Below, piece by piece: positions 27,541 through 36,699 of a stretch of DNA of 46,778 nucleotides. The stretch is from positions 1 through 46,778 of the forward strand of contig NZ_FTNU01000018.1 of the NCBI RefSeq assembly GCF_900156515.1, in the 5' to 3' direction. The notes below the pieces were generated by a model. That model worked only from the letters and a program-made list of their open reading frames with translations, made no database searches and was not told the DNA's origin. A program made the position numbers and the translations under genes. This stretch comes from Moraxella cuniculi DSM 21768. Its GTDB lineage: Bacteria > Pseudomonadota > Gammaproteobacteria > Pseudomonadales > Moraxellaceae. Within the stretch, counting starts at the first letter, position 1. Every line of letters starts with the position of its first letter.

Positions 27541-29589
27541 TTAGGCAAGCGTTGCACCGATGGGCATGGTATCAGGCAGTAGCACAACGCTGAGTTTGCC
27601 TTCTTTTTCGGCGGATAAAATCATGCCTTCAGAGATGCCAAATTTCATCTTGCGAGGAGCAAGATTGGTAACACAAATCACCTTTTTACCAACCAGTGTT
27701 TCGGGTTCATAAAATTTGGCAATACCGCTAAAGACATTGCGTGGGCTATCCTCACCAATATCCAAAGAAAACTGCAACAGCTTATCAGCTCCCTGAACAC
27801 GGCTACAGCTTAGCACATGGGCTACTTTCATCTCAACTTTGGCAAAATCATCAATGCCGATGTGGGCTGCGGTCGCTTGGGGTGTTGCTTGTTTGTTGTC
27901 ATTGCTGGCAGTGGTTGCAGCTAGGCTGTCTTTGGATTCGTCAATCATGGCGTTGATTTTGTCTTTTTCTACACGGCTCATCAAGGGGTTAAATGGATTG
28001 ATTTGATGGTCAAGCAATAGCTGATGGCGTGTCGCAAATTGCAGTGTCTCAACATTAAGAAAGCGTCGTGCATTTTCTGCCAATTGTGGTAATATCGGTG
28101 ATAGATAAATCATCAGCTTGTGGAAAATGTTCAGAGCAACGGTGCATACTGCCTGCACTTCATCTGTTTTGCCTTCTTTGTTCAATGCCCATGGTTTGTT
28201 GGCATCGATGTATCCGTTGGCCTTGTCGGCACACGCCATAATTAGGCGAGTTGCTCGTGAAAACTCTCTGTCTTGATAGGCTTGGGCAATGTCATCACCA
28301 CAAGCGATAATCTTCTCAAGCAGTGCAGGCTCTGCTAGGTGCTGAGCGAGTTTGCCAGCGTTATTTTTGTGGATAAATCCTGCCGAGCGTGAAGCGATGT
28401 TTACCACTTTGCCCACCAAGTCAGAATTAACCTTTTGCATAAAATCATCAAGATCTAGGTTAATATCCTCAACGCTGGCTGATAATTTGCTGGCAAAATA
28501 ATAACGCAGATATTCAGGGTTTAGGTGGTTAAGATAAGTCGCCGCTTGGATAAAAGTGCCACGAGATTTGCTCATTTTTTCACCATTTACGGTCAAAAAT
28601 CCATGAGCATTGATGGCTGTTGGCGTGCGAAACCCTGCACCTTCAAGCATGGCAGGCCAAAACAGTGCGTGAAAATAGACAATGTCTTTGCCGATAAAGT
28701 GGTACAGCTCAGTACTGCTGTCTTTTTGCCAATATTCATCAAAATCAAGACCTGTGCGACTGCATAGGTTTTTAAAACTCGCCATGTAGCCAACAGGGGC
28801 ATCAAGCCAGACATAAAAATATTTATCAGGCTCACCTGCAGGCGTGTTGGGAATTTTAAAGCCAAAATAAGGAGCATCTCGGCTGATATCCCAAGGGGCA
28901 AGCCCTGCTTGAAACCATTCGCTAAGTTTGTTGTAGATTGCTGATTGCAATCTGCCTTCTGATTTTGTCCATGATTGCAAAAAAGTGTCAAATTTTGGCA
29001 AATCAAAAAAATAATGCTTGGACGATTTTATGACAGGCGTGCTGTCGCTTAGCGTAGAGTAGGGGTTTTTTAGCTCGGTGGCGTTATAAGTGCTTGAGCA
29101 AACCTCGCAGTTGTCGCCGTATTGGTCTTTTGCCCCGCATTCTGGGCATTCACCTTTGACAAAGCGATCTGCCAAAAATAACCCTTTTTTGGTGTCGAAT
29201 AATTGTTCAACATCTTTGGTAAAAATATAACCTGCGGCTTCAAGTTTGGTATAAATTTCTTGGCTTAATTGCTCGTTTTCTGGGCTGTGCGTTGAATAAT
29301 AATTGTCAAAATCAATAAAAAACCCTGCAAAATCTTGCTCATGAGCGGCTTTGACGGTGGCAATTTGCTCCTCTGGGCTTATGCCGTTGGCCTCTGCTTT
29401 TAGCATGATGGCGGTGCCATGAGCGTCATCGGCACACACATAAGTAACGGTATGCCCCATGGCTTTCATGGCACGCACCCAGATGTCAGTTTGGATATAT
29501 TCAACCAAATGTCCCAGATGAATCGGGCCGTTGGCATAAGGCAAGGCACTGGTTACTAAAATCTTGCGGTTGGCGGTGCTGGCAGTCAT
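27541..29589 (-). CDS. metG: Methionyl-tRNA synthetase
   Basis: A 682-aa class I synthetase. The HIGH-type motif is [12 protein letters not shown] and the KMSKS motif is [12 protein letters not shown] zinc knuckle is visible as [17 protein letters not shown]. The C-terminal ~110 residues ([31 protein letters not shown]) form the tRNA-binding dimerisation domain. It is transcribed divergently from cysS. Homopolymers of A6-A7 in the gene are in frame. Confidence 0.97.
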   Translation of the reverse strand: MTASTANRKILVTSALPYANGPIHLGHLVEYIQTDIWVRAMKAMGHTVTYVCADDAHGTAIMLKAEANGISPEEQIATVKAAHEQDFAGFFIDFDNYYSTHSPENEQLSQEIYTKLEAAGYIFTKDVEQLFDTKKGLFLADRFVKGECPECGAKDQYGDNCEVCSSTYNATELKNPYSTLSDSTPVIKSSKHYFFDLPKFDTFLQSWTKSEGRLQSAIYNKLSEWFQAGLAPWDISRDAPYFGFKIPNTPAGEPDKYFYVWLDAPVGYMASFKNLCSRTGLDFDEYWQKDSSTELYHFIGKDIVYFHALFWPAMLEGAGFRTPTAINAHGFLTVNGEKMSKSRGTFIQAATYLNHLNPEYLRYYFASKLSASVEDINLDLDDFMQKVNSDLVGKVVNIASRSAGFIHKNNAGKLAQHLAEPALLEKIIACGDDIAQAYQDREFSRATRLIMACADKANGYIDANKPWALNKEGKTDEVQAVCTVALNIFHKLMIYLSPILPQLAENARRFLNVETLQFATRHQLLLDHQINPFNPLMSRVEKDKINAMIDESKDSLAATTASNDNKQATPQATAAHIGIDDFAKVEMKVAHVLSCSRVQGADKLLQFSLDIGEDSPRNVFSGIAKFYEPETLVGKKVICVTNLAPRKMKFGISEGMILSAEKEGKLSVVLLPDTMPIGATLA

Positions 29590-29790
29590 GGTAAAATCAA
29601 ACCCTTGTACAAATCATTATTTTAAATAGCTAAACTGCTTATCATACCTGATATCGCGATGAAAATCATCAAAAATCTATGCCTGTGCGGCAATTTTGCA
29701 GGCTTTCTGGAGTTTTGTGTGCAGACCTTTTATTTTTTGGCAAAATTTTGATATGATAGTTGCTGATATCGCATTGTTTTGGAAAATAAT

Positions 29791-31251
29791 ATGACAGACG
29801 CAACCATTTGCAGCACTTCTTTGGCAGCTGCTCAAAATTCGCTTATGCTTTATGATACGCTGACAGCAAGCAAGCGTAGATTTGTGCCGATGCAGGCGGG
29901 TCGAGTGGGTATTTATGTGTGTGGCATGACGGTGTATGATTATTGCCACATGGGTCATGCACGAGTGATGGTTGGCTTTGATGTGATTGTACGATGGTTG
30001 CGACAGCTGGGTTATAAGGTCAATTATGTGCGTAATATCACCGATATTGATGACAAAATCATCAATCGTGCCAATGAAAATGGCGAAACCATCTCGCAGC
30101 TGACCGAAAGATTTATTCAGGCAATGCACGCAGATGAACAAAAACTTGGCTGTGCCTCACCTGATGCCGAGCCAAAAGCCACGCTTCATATCAATGCTAT
30201 GCAGCAGATGATTCAAACCTTGATTGACAAAAATCTCGCCTATCAAGGTGCAGGTGGTGATGTGTATTACGCAGTGGAGCGTTTTGCTGATTATGGCAAG
30301 CTCTCCAAGCGAAAACTGGCACAAATGCAAGCAGGTGCATCAGAGCGAGTTGGGGTAAGTGATGACAAGCAAAATCCTTTTGATTTTGTTTTGTGGAAAT
30401 CTGCCAAGCCGTCTGAGCCACATTGGGCAAGCCCGTGGGGGGCAGGCCGTCCAGGTTGGCATATTGAATGCAGTGCGATGAGTACCTGCTGCTTGGGTGA
30501 AACTTTTGATATTCATGGCGGTGGTCATGATTTGCAGTTTCCTCATCATGAAAATGAAATTGCCCAAAGCGAGGGTGCAACTGGCAAGACCTATGCCAAC
30601 AATTGGATGCACATGGGTTTTATTAATATCGATGGCGAAAAAATGAGCAAATCTTTGGGTAATTTTTTCACCATTGGCGAAGTTTTGGAAAAATTCCACC
30701 CAGAAACGGTGCGTTTTTTCTTGTTATCCAGCCATTATCGCAGCCCTGTGAACTTTTCTGATACCGCCTTAAAAGAAAGCCACACGGCATTAAGCCGCTT
30801 GTACCAATCGCTCAAATCTGCCGAAGCCATTGGCAAGGTTGTTATTGACAATGCAGCATGGGCAAGCCAAGCGGGACAGGCTTTTATTGAGGCGATGAAT
30901 GATGATTTTAACACCGCAAAAGCAACCAGCGTATTGTTTGGCTTGGCGGCAAGTATCAACCGTGCAATTAAGGCGGAACAAACGGCAGAGGCTCTTCATC
31001 TTGCTTGCACCCTAAAGACTTTGGCAAGTGTGCTAAATATCGCTCAAGCAACACCGAGTGAATTTTTGCAGGCAAAAATCGGCAACGAAGCAGGGCTAAG
31101 CGATGAGCAGATTGAACAAAAAATCACTCAGCGTGCCACTGCCAAATCACAAAAGAATTTTGCCTTGGCGGACAGTATTCGTGATGAGCTAAAGCGGCTG
31201 GGGGTTGAGCTGGAGGATAGCCGTGCAGGCACCAGCTGGCGTAGAATTTGA
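29791..31251 (+). CDS. cysS: Cysteinyl-tRNA synthetase
   Basis: A 486-aa class I synthetase. [17 protein letters not shown] is the Cys and HIGH region, HIECSAMS and [14 protein letters not shown] supply zinc ligands, and [10 protein letters not shown] is the KMSKS loop. The end [22 protein letters not shown] is typical. TTG 29779 is in frame but ATG 29791 is the better start. It diverges from metG across a 200-bp gap. Confidence 0.97.
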   Translation: MTDATICSTSLAAAQNSLMLYDTLTASKRRFVPMQAGRVGIYVCGMTVYDYCHMGHARVMVGFDVIVRWLRQLGYKVNYVRNITDIDDKIINRANENGETISQLTERFIQAMHADEQKLGCASPDAEPKATLHINAMQQMIQTLIDKNLAYQGAGGDVYYAVERFADYGKLSKRKLAQMQAGASERVGVSDDKQNPFDFVLWKSAKPSEPHWASPWGAGRPGWHIECSAMSTCCLGETFDIHGGGHDLQFPHHENEIAQSEGATGKTYANNWMHMGFINIDGEKMSKSLGNFFTIGEVLEKFHPETVRFFLLSSHYRSPVNFSDTALKESHTALSRLYQSLKSAEAIGKVVIDNAAWASQAGQAFIEAMNDDFNTAKATSVLFGLAASINRAIKAEQTAEALHLACTLKTLASVLNIAQATPSEFLQAKIGNEAGLSDEQIEQKITQRATAKSQKNFALADSIRDELKRLGVELEDSRAGTSWRRI

Positions 31252-31314
31252 TTTGTTGTAAGTTTGGTTATTAAAATTACCAACAAAACACAACACAATG
31301 CACAATAAAAGACA

Positions 31315-31367
31315 AATACCAAAACCAACAGTGCTTTATTCTTTGGCAAAGTGGTTTTGGTATTTTT
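31315..31367. terminator. Long hairpin after cysS, probable terminator
   Basis: AATACCAAAACCA (31315-31327) pairs perfectly over 13 bp with TGGTTTTGGTATT (31352-31364), followed by a T-run. The loop of 24 bases is longer than usual. It may also act on read-through from the hom side. Confidence 0.7.
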
Positions 31368-31424
31368 TATTTATCCATAAATCCAAGCAAGGCTTGATGC
31401 TAGGCTTGTTCATTGAATGAAACA

Positions 31425-31453
31425 AAAAAGATGGTTGTGATAACCATCTTTTT
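31425..31453 (-). terminator. Terminator of hom
   Basis: A perfect 12-bp hairpin, AAAAAGATGGTT/AACCATCTTTTT with a 5-base GTGAT loop, lies 8 bp past the hom stop and ends in a U-run on the minus strand. Confidence 0.85.
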
Positions 31454-31460
31454 GGGAGCA

Positions 31461-32762
31461 TTAATCCAGACTTTCAAGGCGTATGCGTACCACAGGCTCG
31501 GTTACGGCAGCAAGTGCTTCAATTTGAGCGATGGCGGCATTCATTTGCTTTTCGACAACGGGCAGTGTCAAGATGATGATTGGCACAAGCCCTGATTTGT
31601 GTGCATCACGCTGCAAGATGGCATCAATATTAATGCCATTATCACTCAAGATACGCGTGGCACTTGCCAACACGCCCAGCTCGTCTTTGACAGTCAGTCG
31701 CAGATAATAGCCGCAGGTCATCTCATCGCTGCTTAAAATACGCGTATCTGACAGCTCTTCTGGTATGAATGCCAAATGTGGCACATCGCTTGGGGTGGCT
31801 GCTTTGATGACATAAATCAAATCCATCACATCTGCCATCACTGCCGATGCAGTTGCACCAGCACCAGCACCATCGCCATAATACAAAGACTGTCCCAGTG
31901 GATGAGCGTCAATCATGACGGCATTTTTTACGCCATTGACATTAGCAAGCAGGGCATCAGCAGGGATTAGGGCAGGGTGAACACGCAGTTCGATGCCTTC
32001 ATCACGGCGAATGGCAAAACCCAAATGCTTGATGGTGTAGCCAAGATCTTTGGCATAGATGACATCTTGCAGGTTGATTTTGGTAATGCCTTCACAGTAC
32101 ACTTTGTCAAACTGCACAGGGATACCAAAGGCAATTGAGGCAAGTAATGACAGCTTGTGAGCGGCATCAATGCCCTCAACATCAAAAGTAGGGTCAGCTT
32201 CGGCATAACCTAGGGCTTGTGCTTCGGCAAGCACTTCATCAAATTTGCGATTTTTTTGTTGCATTTCGCTCATGATAAAATTGCCCGTGCCGTTGATGAT
32301 GCCAGTCAGCCAGTCAATTTTATTTGCCGCCAAAGCCTCTCGCACAACCTTGATGATAGGAATGCCACCAGCAACTGCTGCCTCATAACGCACTTGCACG
32401 CCATGCTCTTCGGCAAGGCGGAAAATCTCGTTGCCGTGCTTGGCAAGCAGGGCTTTGTTGGCGGTAACAATATGTTTTTTGTGGCGAATGGCGTGCGTGA
32501 TGACTTCATAGGCGATGTCTGTACCGCCAATAACCTCAATGATGATATCCACATCACTTGCTGCGGCAATCGCCATCAAATCATCAGTTTGGCGAATGGT
32601 TGGGTCAATATCATCACGCTGACGGCGTGTGCCAGCATAAGTTACCTTGAGATGATGACCGCTTCTACGAGCCAATTCTTTGGCATTGTCCTTAATAAGA
32701 TTTAGCACGCCTGTACCGACAGTGCCAAGACCCAGCACGGCAAGATTGATGGTGTTTTTCAC
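31461..32762 (-). CDS. hom: Homoserine dehydrogenase
   Basis: A 433-aa protein. LAVLGLGTVGTGVLNLI is the NAD(P) loop, EAAVAGGIPII and GIINGTGNFI mark the catalytic domain, AEADPTFDVEGIDAAHKLSLL is the family signature. A C-terminal ACT domain starts near YYLRLTVKDELGVLA and probably binds threonine as feedback inhibitor. It reduces aspartate semialdehyde to homoserine for Thr and Met. The start is GTG 32762 with GGAG seven bases upstream. dsbC lies upstream on the same strand, the same order as in Acinetobacter. Confidence 0.96.
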   Translation of the reverse strand: MKNTINLAVLGLGTVGTGVLNLIKDNAKELARRSGHHLKVTYAGTRRQRDDIDPTIRQTDDLMAIAAASDVDIIIEVIGGTDIAYEVITHAIRHKKHIVTANKALLAKHGNEIFRLAEEHGVQVRYEAAVAGGIPIIKVVREALAANKIDWLTGIINGTGNFIMSEMQQKNRKFDEVLAEAQALGYAEADPTFDVEGIDAAHKLSLLASIAFGIPVQFDKVYCEGITKINLQDVIYAKDLGYTIKHLGFAIRRDEGIELRVHPALIPADALLANVNGVKNAVMIDAHPLGQSLYYGDGAGAGATASAVMADVMDLIYVIKAATPSDVPHLAFIPEELSDTRILSSDEMTCGYYLRLTVKDELGVLASATRILSDNGINIDAILQRDAHKSGLVPIIILTLPVVEKQMNAAIAQIEALAAVTEPVVRIRLESLD

Positions 32763-33163
32763 AAAATGCTCCGTTGTGTCGGAAAGTCTTTAAGATTAAT
32801 CAGCCCAACAGCAAAAATTTGCCTTGATTGGCATAATCAAATACCGTCATTAACATACCAATAAGCCATCGCGACAAACAAATGATGAGCAGGCACTTTT
32901 TCGTCCAGCCAAGAAGGGCTTTGGTGCTTGGGTGCGTTTTGTTTGGTGATGGTTTGTTAAGCTGTGTTTGAAGTTTAAATGCTCTAATCTACCACAACTT
33001 TGTGTTTTATGCCAGAGATTTTTTGGGTTTGTTGCCAAATTTTCAGGGTGTGATTAAGTGGTCTGGAATTGCCGTGTCGCTAGGTGCTTTGCTTTTAAAT
33101 TATTACTGGCAGGACTTGGGCATAAAAGGCAAGGCTGGCGTTTTTAGCCAACCTTGCCAGATG
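32763..33163. other. 400-bp gap between dsbC and hom
   Basis: No supported gene. It holds the dsbC terminator at the right end and AT-rich sequence, presumably with the hom promoter, at the left. An apparent plus-strand frame from 33002 runs through the terminator and is not credible. Confidence 0.5.
33124..33158 (-). terminator. Terminator of dsbC
   Basis: GGCAAGG-TGGC arms (33128-33139 with 33147-33158, one bulged or mismatched base) form a long hairpin followed by TTTTA on the minus strand. Confidence 0.8.
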
Positions 33164-33955
33164 TTAGTTGCTTGTGGCGGCTTTGATAAGCTCACTGGCT
33201 GGCAGATAGCCACCAATTTGCCGACCTGATTCGGTAAATATCGCAGGCGTGCCACTGACTCCAAGTTGTAGGCCTAATGATTTGTGGCGTTTGACAGGAT
33301 TATCGCAAGTGGTGCTGTTGATGGTTTGACCTTGCTTGGCAGCGGTTAGGGCAGCTTTGCGGTCTGTGCTACACCAAATCGATTCAACCAACGGAATATC
33401 GCGTTCGGCTCGTGGCCATGCCAAATAGCGTACCTCAATACCACCTGCGGTAATTTGCTCAATTTCTTTGTGAAGTTTTTGGCAATATGAGCAAGTTGGG
33501 TCGGTGAAAACATAAACAGCAGCTTGTTTTTTGCCTTTGGCAGGGTAGATAATCATCTCACTGCTGTCAATGCTTGCCAAGGATTGTTTGGCAATATTGG
33601 CAATGGCATCAGCACCGATATCTTGGATATCAGGCTGACCTAATTTGACGATTTGCCCTTGAATCAGATAGCTGCCTGTCTTGTCGGTAAACATGGCGGG
33701 TGCATCATCAAAATTTACCCAAAAAATATCAGGCATGGCGGTGGCATAGGCGGCAATGGGCTTAATACCAACCTCGGATTTTACAAGGTTGTTTTGTAGG
33801 GCTGCGACCACTTCACTGTTGCTTTGCTGCTCGGTGGTTGGGGTGCTTTGGGTGGCTGCGGTGGCTTTTGTGGCACTTTGGGCGGTATTTTGACCACAGG
33901 CGGTCAGCAGTATGGTGGCGATGAGTATTGTTAAGCGTGATTTGATGGTTGTCAT
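33164..33955 (-). CDS. dsbC: Thiol:disulfide interchange protein DsbC, lipoprotein-like
   Basis: A 263-aa protein. A signal sequence ends in LLTACGQ, a good lipobox, so it may be a lipid-anchored DsbC rather than a free periplasmic one. The dimerisation domain is followed by the thioredoxin domain with active site FTDPTCSYCQKLH (CSYC), and cis-Pro in GVSGTPAIF. It isomerises wrong disulfides. The ATG at 33955 has GAGAGATG upstream and is preferred to the frame's first ATG at 34039. It probably shares a transcript with the small secreted protein just upstream. Confidence 0.9.
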   Translation of the reverse strand: MTTIKSRLTILIATILLTACGQNTAQSATKATAATQSTPTTEQQSNSEVVAALQNNLVKSEVGIKPIAAYATAMPDIFWVNFDDAPAMFTDKTGSYLIQGQIVKLGQPDIQDIGADAIANIAKQSLASIDSSEMIIYPAKGKKQAAVYVFTDPTCSYCQKLHKEIEQITAGGIEVRYLAWPRAERDIPLVESIWCSTDRKAALTAAKQGQTINSTTCDNPVKRHKSLGLQLGVSGTPAIFTESGRQIGGYLPASELIKAATSN

Positions 33956-34042
33956 GTCATCTCTCAATAAAATAGCTAAAGTTGGGTGATGGGTATGATT
34001 ATTATGCCAAAAATCATCATTTTGTGCAAAATTAGCCAAAAT

Positions 34043-34612
34043 TTAGCAGCCAATATTTAAAGATAAATGAACTCTTCCATTGCGTTGCTCAAAACTTGCC
34101 AAAGGTTGATTTTCACCCAGACATCCATCTTCTTCTTCGTTTTTAAACTTGATTGTCTTTTGTAAGTTTAGGTATTGTTGTTTGCTCATTGGTTTAAATG
34201 TTGCATAAAATCCAACATAGTCGCATTCGTCACAACCAAGATAATAGCTAAAACTTTGCAAAGGTAGTCCATACAGCGTGGCATTTTTTAAAGGATATAC
34301 AGCCATCAGATAGGTATCATCTTTATTATAATACACTTTAGCTGGTAGCATATCATTGCGATAAGCTATGCTGATATTGTTAAATTTACCTGTCCTTGCC
34401 ATCTTGCTAAGTTTATAAATAGGCTGAGTATCTGGATTTTGATTCTTGGTATTGGTGATTTGCTCAAAGGTATTTTTCATAATACTATCAAGTAATTTGC
34501 CATCATCGCCTTTCTTGCCTTGCTCAAGATAACTAAATGCAGCTGTCCAATCTGCTGCATAAAGATTATTGGTCAGACCAATGCCAATTATAAACAAAAT
34601 ACAACTCTTCAT
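34043..34612 (-). CDS. Secreted hypothetical protein
   Basis: A 189-aa protein with a signal peptide (MKSCILFIIGIGLTNNLYA, cut before ADW) and a GGAG ribosome binding site. The mature part has CDECDY near residue 126 and two further Cys (EDGCLGEN, LNIGC), so disulfides are likely. I do not recognise the family. It stops 87 bp before dsbC on the same strand; a disulfide isomerase next to a Cys-bearing secreted protein is suggestive but no more. The gene is more AT-rich than its neighbours. Confidence 0.65.
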   Translation of the reverse strand: MKSCILFIIGIGLTNNLYAADWTAAFSYLEQGKKGDDGKLLDSIMKNTFEQITNTKNQNPDTQPIYKLSKMARTGKFNNISIAYRNDMLPAKVYYNKDDTYLMAVYPLKNATLYGLPLQSFSYYLGCDECDYVGFYATFKPMSKQQYLNLQKTIKFKNEEEDGCLGENQPLASFEQRNGRVHLSLNIGC

Positions 34613-34745
34613 TTATGATCTCCATTATCTTGGTATATTTTTAAGGTTTGATGATTTCAAAATTAAAACAATCGTCTGATTTTTGATATACTTAACGACC
34701 AACATTGGGATTTTATCATTGATATAAAGGAGAATGAAGAAAATT

Positions 34746-34775
34746 TTGCAAAAAATCACCATTTTATGATACAAT
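34746..34775 (+). promoter_or_regulatory. Putative promoter of guaB
   Basis: TTGCAA (34746-34751) and TACAAT (34770-34775) with an 18-bp spacer, about 90 bp before the guaB start. Confidence 0.45.
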
Positions 34776-34864
34776 ACGGCGTTATTTTACAGCTGTCTTT
34801 TGTAATTATTTTGCCGATTGGCGGTAAATTGATTATGATTTGGCACTTATATAGGAAAATAACC

Positions 34865-36337
34865 ATGCTACGCATTGCCTACGACGCCTTGACTTTTGAT
34901 GATGTCTTGCTGTTGCCTGCCTATTCTGAAATCCTACCCAAGCAAACCAATTTGACCACACGCCTAACCACGGATATTCAGCTAAATTTGCCGATTATCT
35001 CAGCGGCGATGGATACAGTTACCGAATCAAAAATGGCAATCACGATGGCACAGCTTGGTGGTATGGGGATTATCCATAAAAACATGGACATTGCTCATCA
35101 GGCACGCCGTGTTCGCCATGTTAAAAAGTTCGAGGCTGGTACAGTGGCAGACCCCATTACGGTTACACCTGATGTCAGCGTTGGCGAGCTGCTTGCCCTG
35201 ACTCGTGAGCATAAAATCAGCGGTGTGCCTGTGGTGGAAGCTGGCACAAATAAAGTGGTGGGCATTGTTACCCATCGCGATTTGCGATTTGAGACCAATT
35301 TGGATCAGCCAGTTGCCAATGTCATGACCCCAAAAGACAAGCTGGTTACGGTCAAAGAGGGCGAAACCCAAGAACGCATTAAAGAATTATTACACAAGCA
35401 TCGCATCGAAAAAGTTGTGGTGATTGATGATGAATATCGCCTAAAAGGCTTGATTACTGTCAATGATTTTGCCAAAGCCGAAAACAATCCCAATGCTGCC
35501 AAAGACAGTCAGGGACGCTTGCGTGTCGGTGCGGCTGTGGGGACAGGGGCGGATACTGAAGCTCGTGTTGAGGCATTGCTTGAGGCTCAGGTTGATGTCA
35601 TCATCGTTGATACCGCACACGGACACTCAAAAGGGGTGATTGACCGTGTTGCATGGATTAAGAAAAACTACCCCAATACCCAAGTCATCGGTGGTAATAT
35701 CGCAACAGGTGATGCAGCATTGGCATTGATGGATGCAGGAGCAAATGCTGTTAAGGTTGGTATCGGACCGGGTTCTATTTGTACAACTCGTATTATCGCA
35801 GGCATTGGCGTGCCACAAATCAGTGCCATTGATAATGTAGCCACTGCATTAAAAGACCGCATTCCACTGATTGCCGATGGCGGTATCCGCTTTAGTGGCG
35901 ATATGGCAAAAGCCATCGCTGCAGGTGCATCTTGTATCATGGTGGGCAGTTTGTTGGCTGGTACCGAAGAGGCACCAGGCGAGGTTGAGCTATTCCAAGG
36001 CCGTTACTACAAAGCATATCGTGGCATGGGTAGTCTGGGGGCGATGAGCGGACAAAATGGCTCATCAGATCGCTATTTTCAGGATGCCAAAGACGGTGTT
36101 GAAAAGCTCGTGCCAGAAGGTATTGAGGGTCGTGTACCATACAAAGGCCCTGTGTCGGGCATTATTGGGCAGTTGGCAGGTGGCTTGCGTTCAAGCATGG
36201 GCTATACAGGCTGTGCAACCATTGAGCAGATGCGTAAAAATACCACTTTTGTCAAAGTTACCTCAGCAGGCATGAAAGAATCCCATGTTCATGATGTGCA
36301 GATTACCAAAGAAGCACCGAACTATCGCCAAAACTAA
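34865..36337 (+). CDS. guaB: Inosine-5'-monophosphate dehydrogenase
   Basis: A 490-aa enzyme. It opens with [20 protein letters not shown], carries two CBS domains (roughly residues 95-210), the catalytic Cys in [21 protein letters not shown] and the flap [10 protein letters not shown]. It oxidises IMP to XMP, the committed step to GMP. ATG 34865 has AGGAAA upstream; the frame is open further 5' but that part has no family match. A terminator follows at once. Confidence 0.97.
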   Translation: MLRIAYDALTFDDVLLLPAYSEILPKQTNLTTRLTTDIQLNLPIISAAMDTVTESKMAITMAQLGGMGIIHKNMDIAHQARRVRHVKKFEAGTVADPITVTPDVSVGELLALTREHKISGVPVVEAGTNKVVGIVTHRDLRFETNLDQPVANVMTPKDKLVTVKEGETQERIKELLHKHRIEKVVVIDDEYRLKGLITVNDFAKAENNPNAAKDSQGRLRVGAAVGTGADTEARVEALLEAQVDVIIVDTAHGHSKGVIDRVAWIKKNYPNTQVIGGNIATGDAALALMDAGANAVKVGIGPGSICTTRIIAGIGVPQISAIDNVATALKDRIPLIADGGIRFSGDMAKAIAAGASCIMVGSLLAGTEEAPGEVELFQGRYYKAYRGMGSLGAMSGQNGSSDRYFQDAKDGVEKLVPEGIEGRVPYKGPVSGIIGQLAGGLRSSMGYTGCATIEQMRKNTTFVKVTSAGMKESHVHDVQITKEAPNYRQN

Positions 36338-36350
36338 GCCTGTCAATCCA

Positions 36351-36381
36351 AAAAGCCAAATCATTGCATTTGGCTTTTTTT
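36351..36381 (+). terminator. Terminator of guaB
   Basis: AAAAGCCAAAT (36351-36361) pairs with ATTTGGCTTTT (36368-36378) around CATTGC, followed by further T. Confidence 0.9.
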
Positions 36382-36525
36382 GTGCCTTTGGTTTGCCCTA
36401 TGGGATTTTGGCGTTGATTTATTCATAATATTTATCGGCAGGACAGTCATGCTTGCATGAACTGAACGGTTGTTGTATTTACCATATTACAAATACAAGT
36501 CATTTGCATTTATTTTATTAAATAG

Positions 36526-36544
36526 TACAAATTATCATTTACAA
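36526..36544. promoter_or_regulatory. Putative Fur box
   Basis: The minus strand reads about TTGTAAATGATAATTTGTA, whose core AAATGATAAT matches the Fur consensus half (GATAATGATAATCATTATC). It overlaps the -35 box of the fetA promoter, the usual position for iron repression. Only part of the 19-bp palindrome is conserved. Confidence 0.5.
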
Positions 36545-36566
36545 ACAAAAAATATTCTGCTAGAAT
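36538..36566 (+). promoter_or_regulatory. Putative promoter of fetA
   Basis: TTTACA (36538-36543) and TAGAAT (36561-36566) with a 17-bp spacer. The -35 box lies inside the Fur-like site. Confidence 0.6.
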
Positions 36567-36699
36567 TCTTGCTTGTACCTTACCAGCTTGTTGTGTTGAT
36601 TGTATTATTGTATAATTTCTTGCCATAATATCGCTGGTGTTGGGTAATTGTTGCTATAACCAAAAAACTAAGTTTTGTCCAAAAATCATTGGAGAATTT

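Larger units (their letters stand above)
36382..36699. other. Regulatory region upstream of fetA
   Basis: No gene. It contains the Fur-like box and promoter described separately and a leader of about 130 bases ending in the GGAGAA ribosome binding site. Strongly AT-rich. Confidence 0.6.

Noticed and set aside
33002-33229. Small plus-strand frame between hom and dsbC
   Set aside because: It runs through the dsbC terminator and into the dsbC 3' end antisense.
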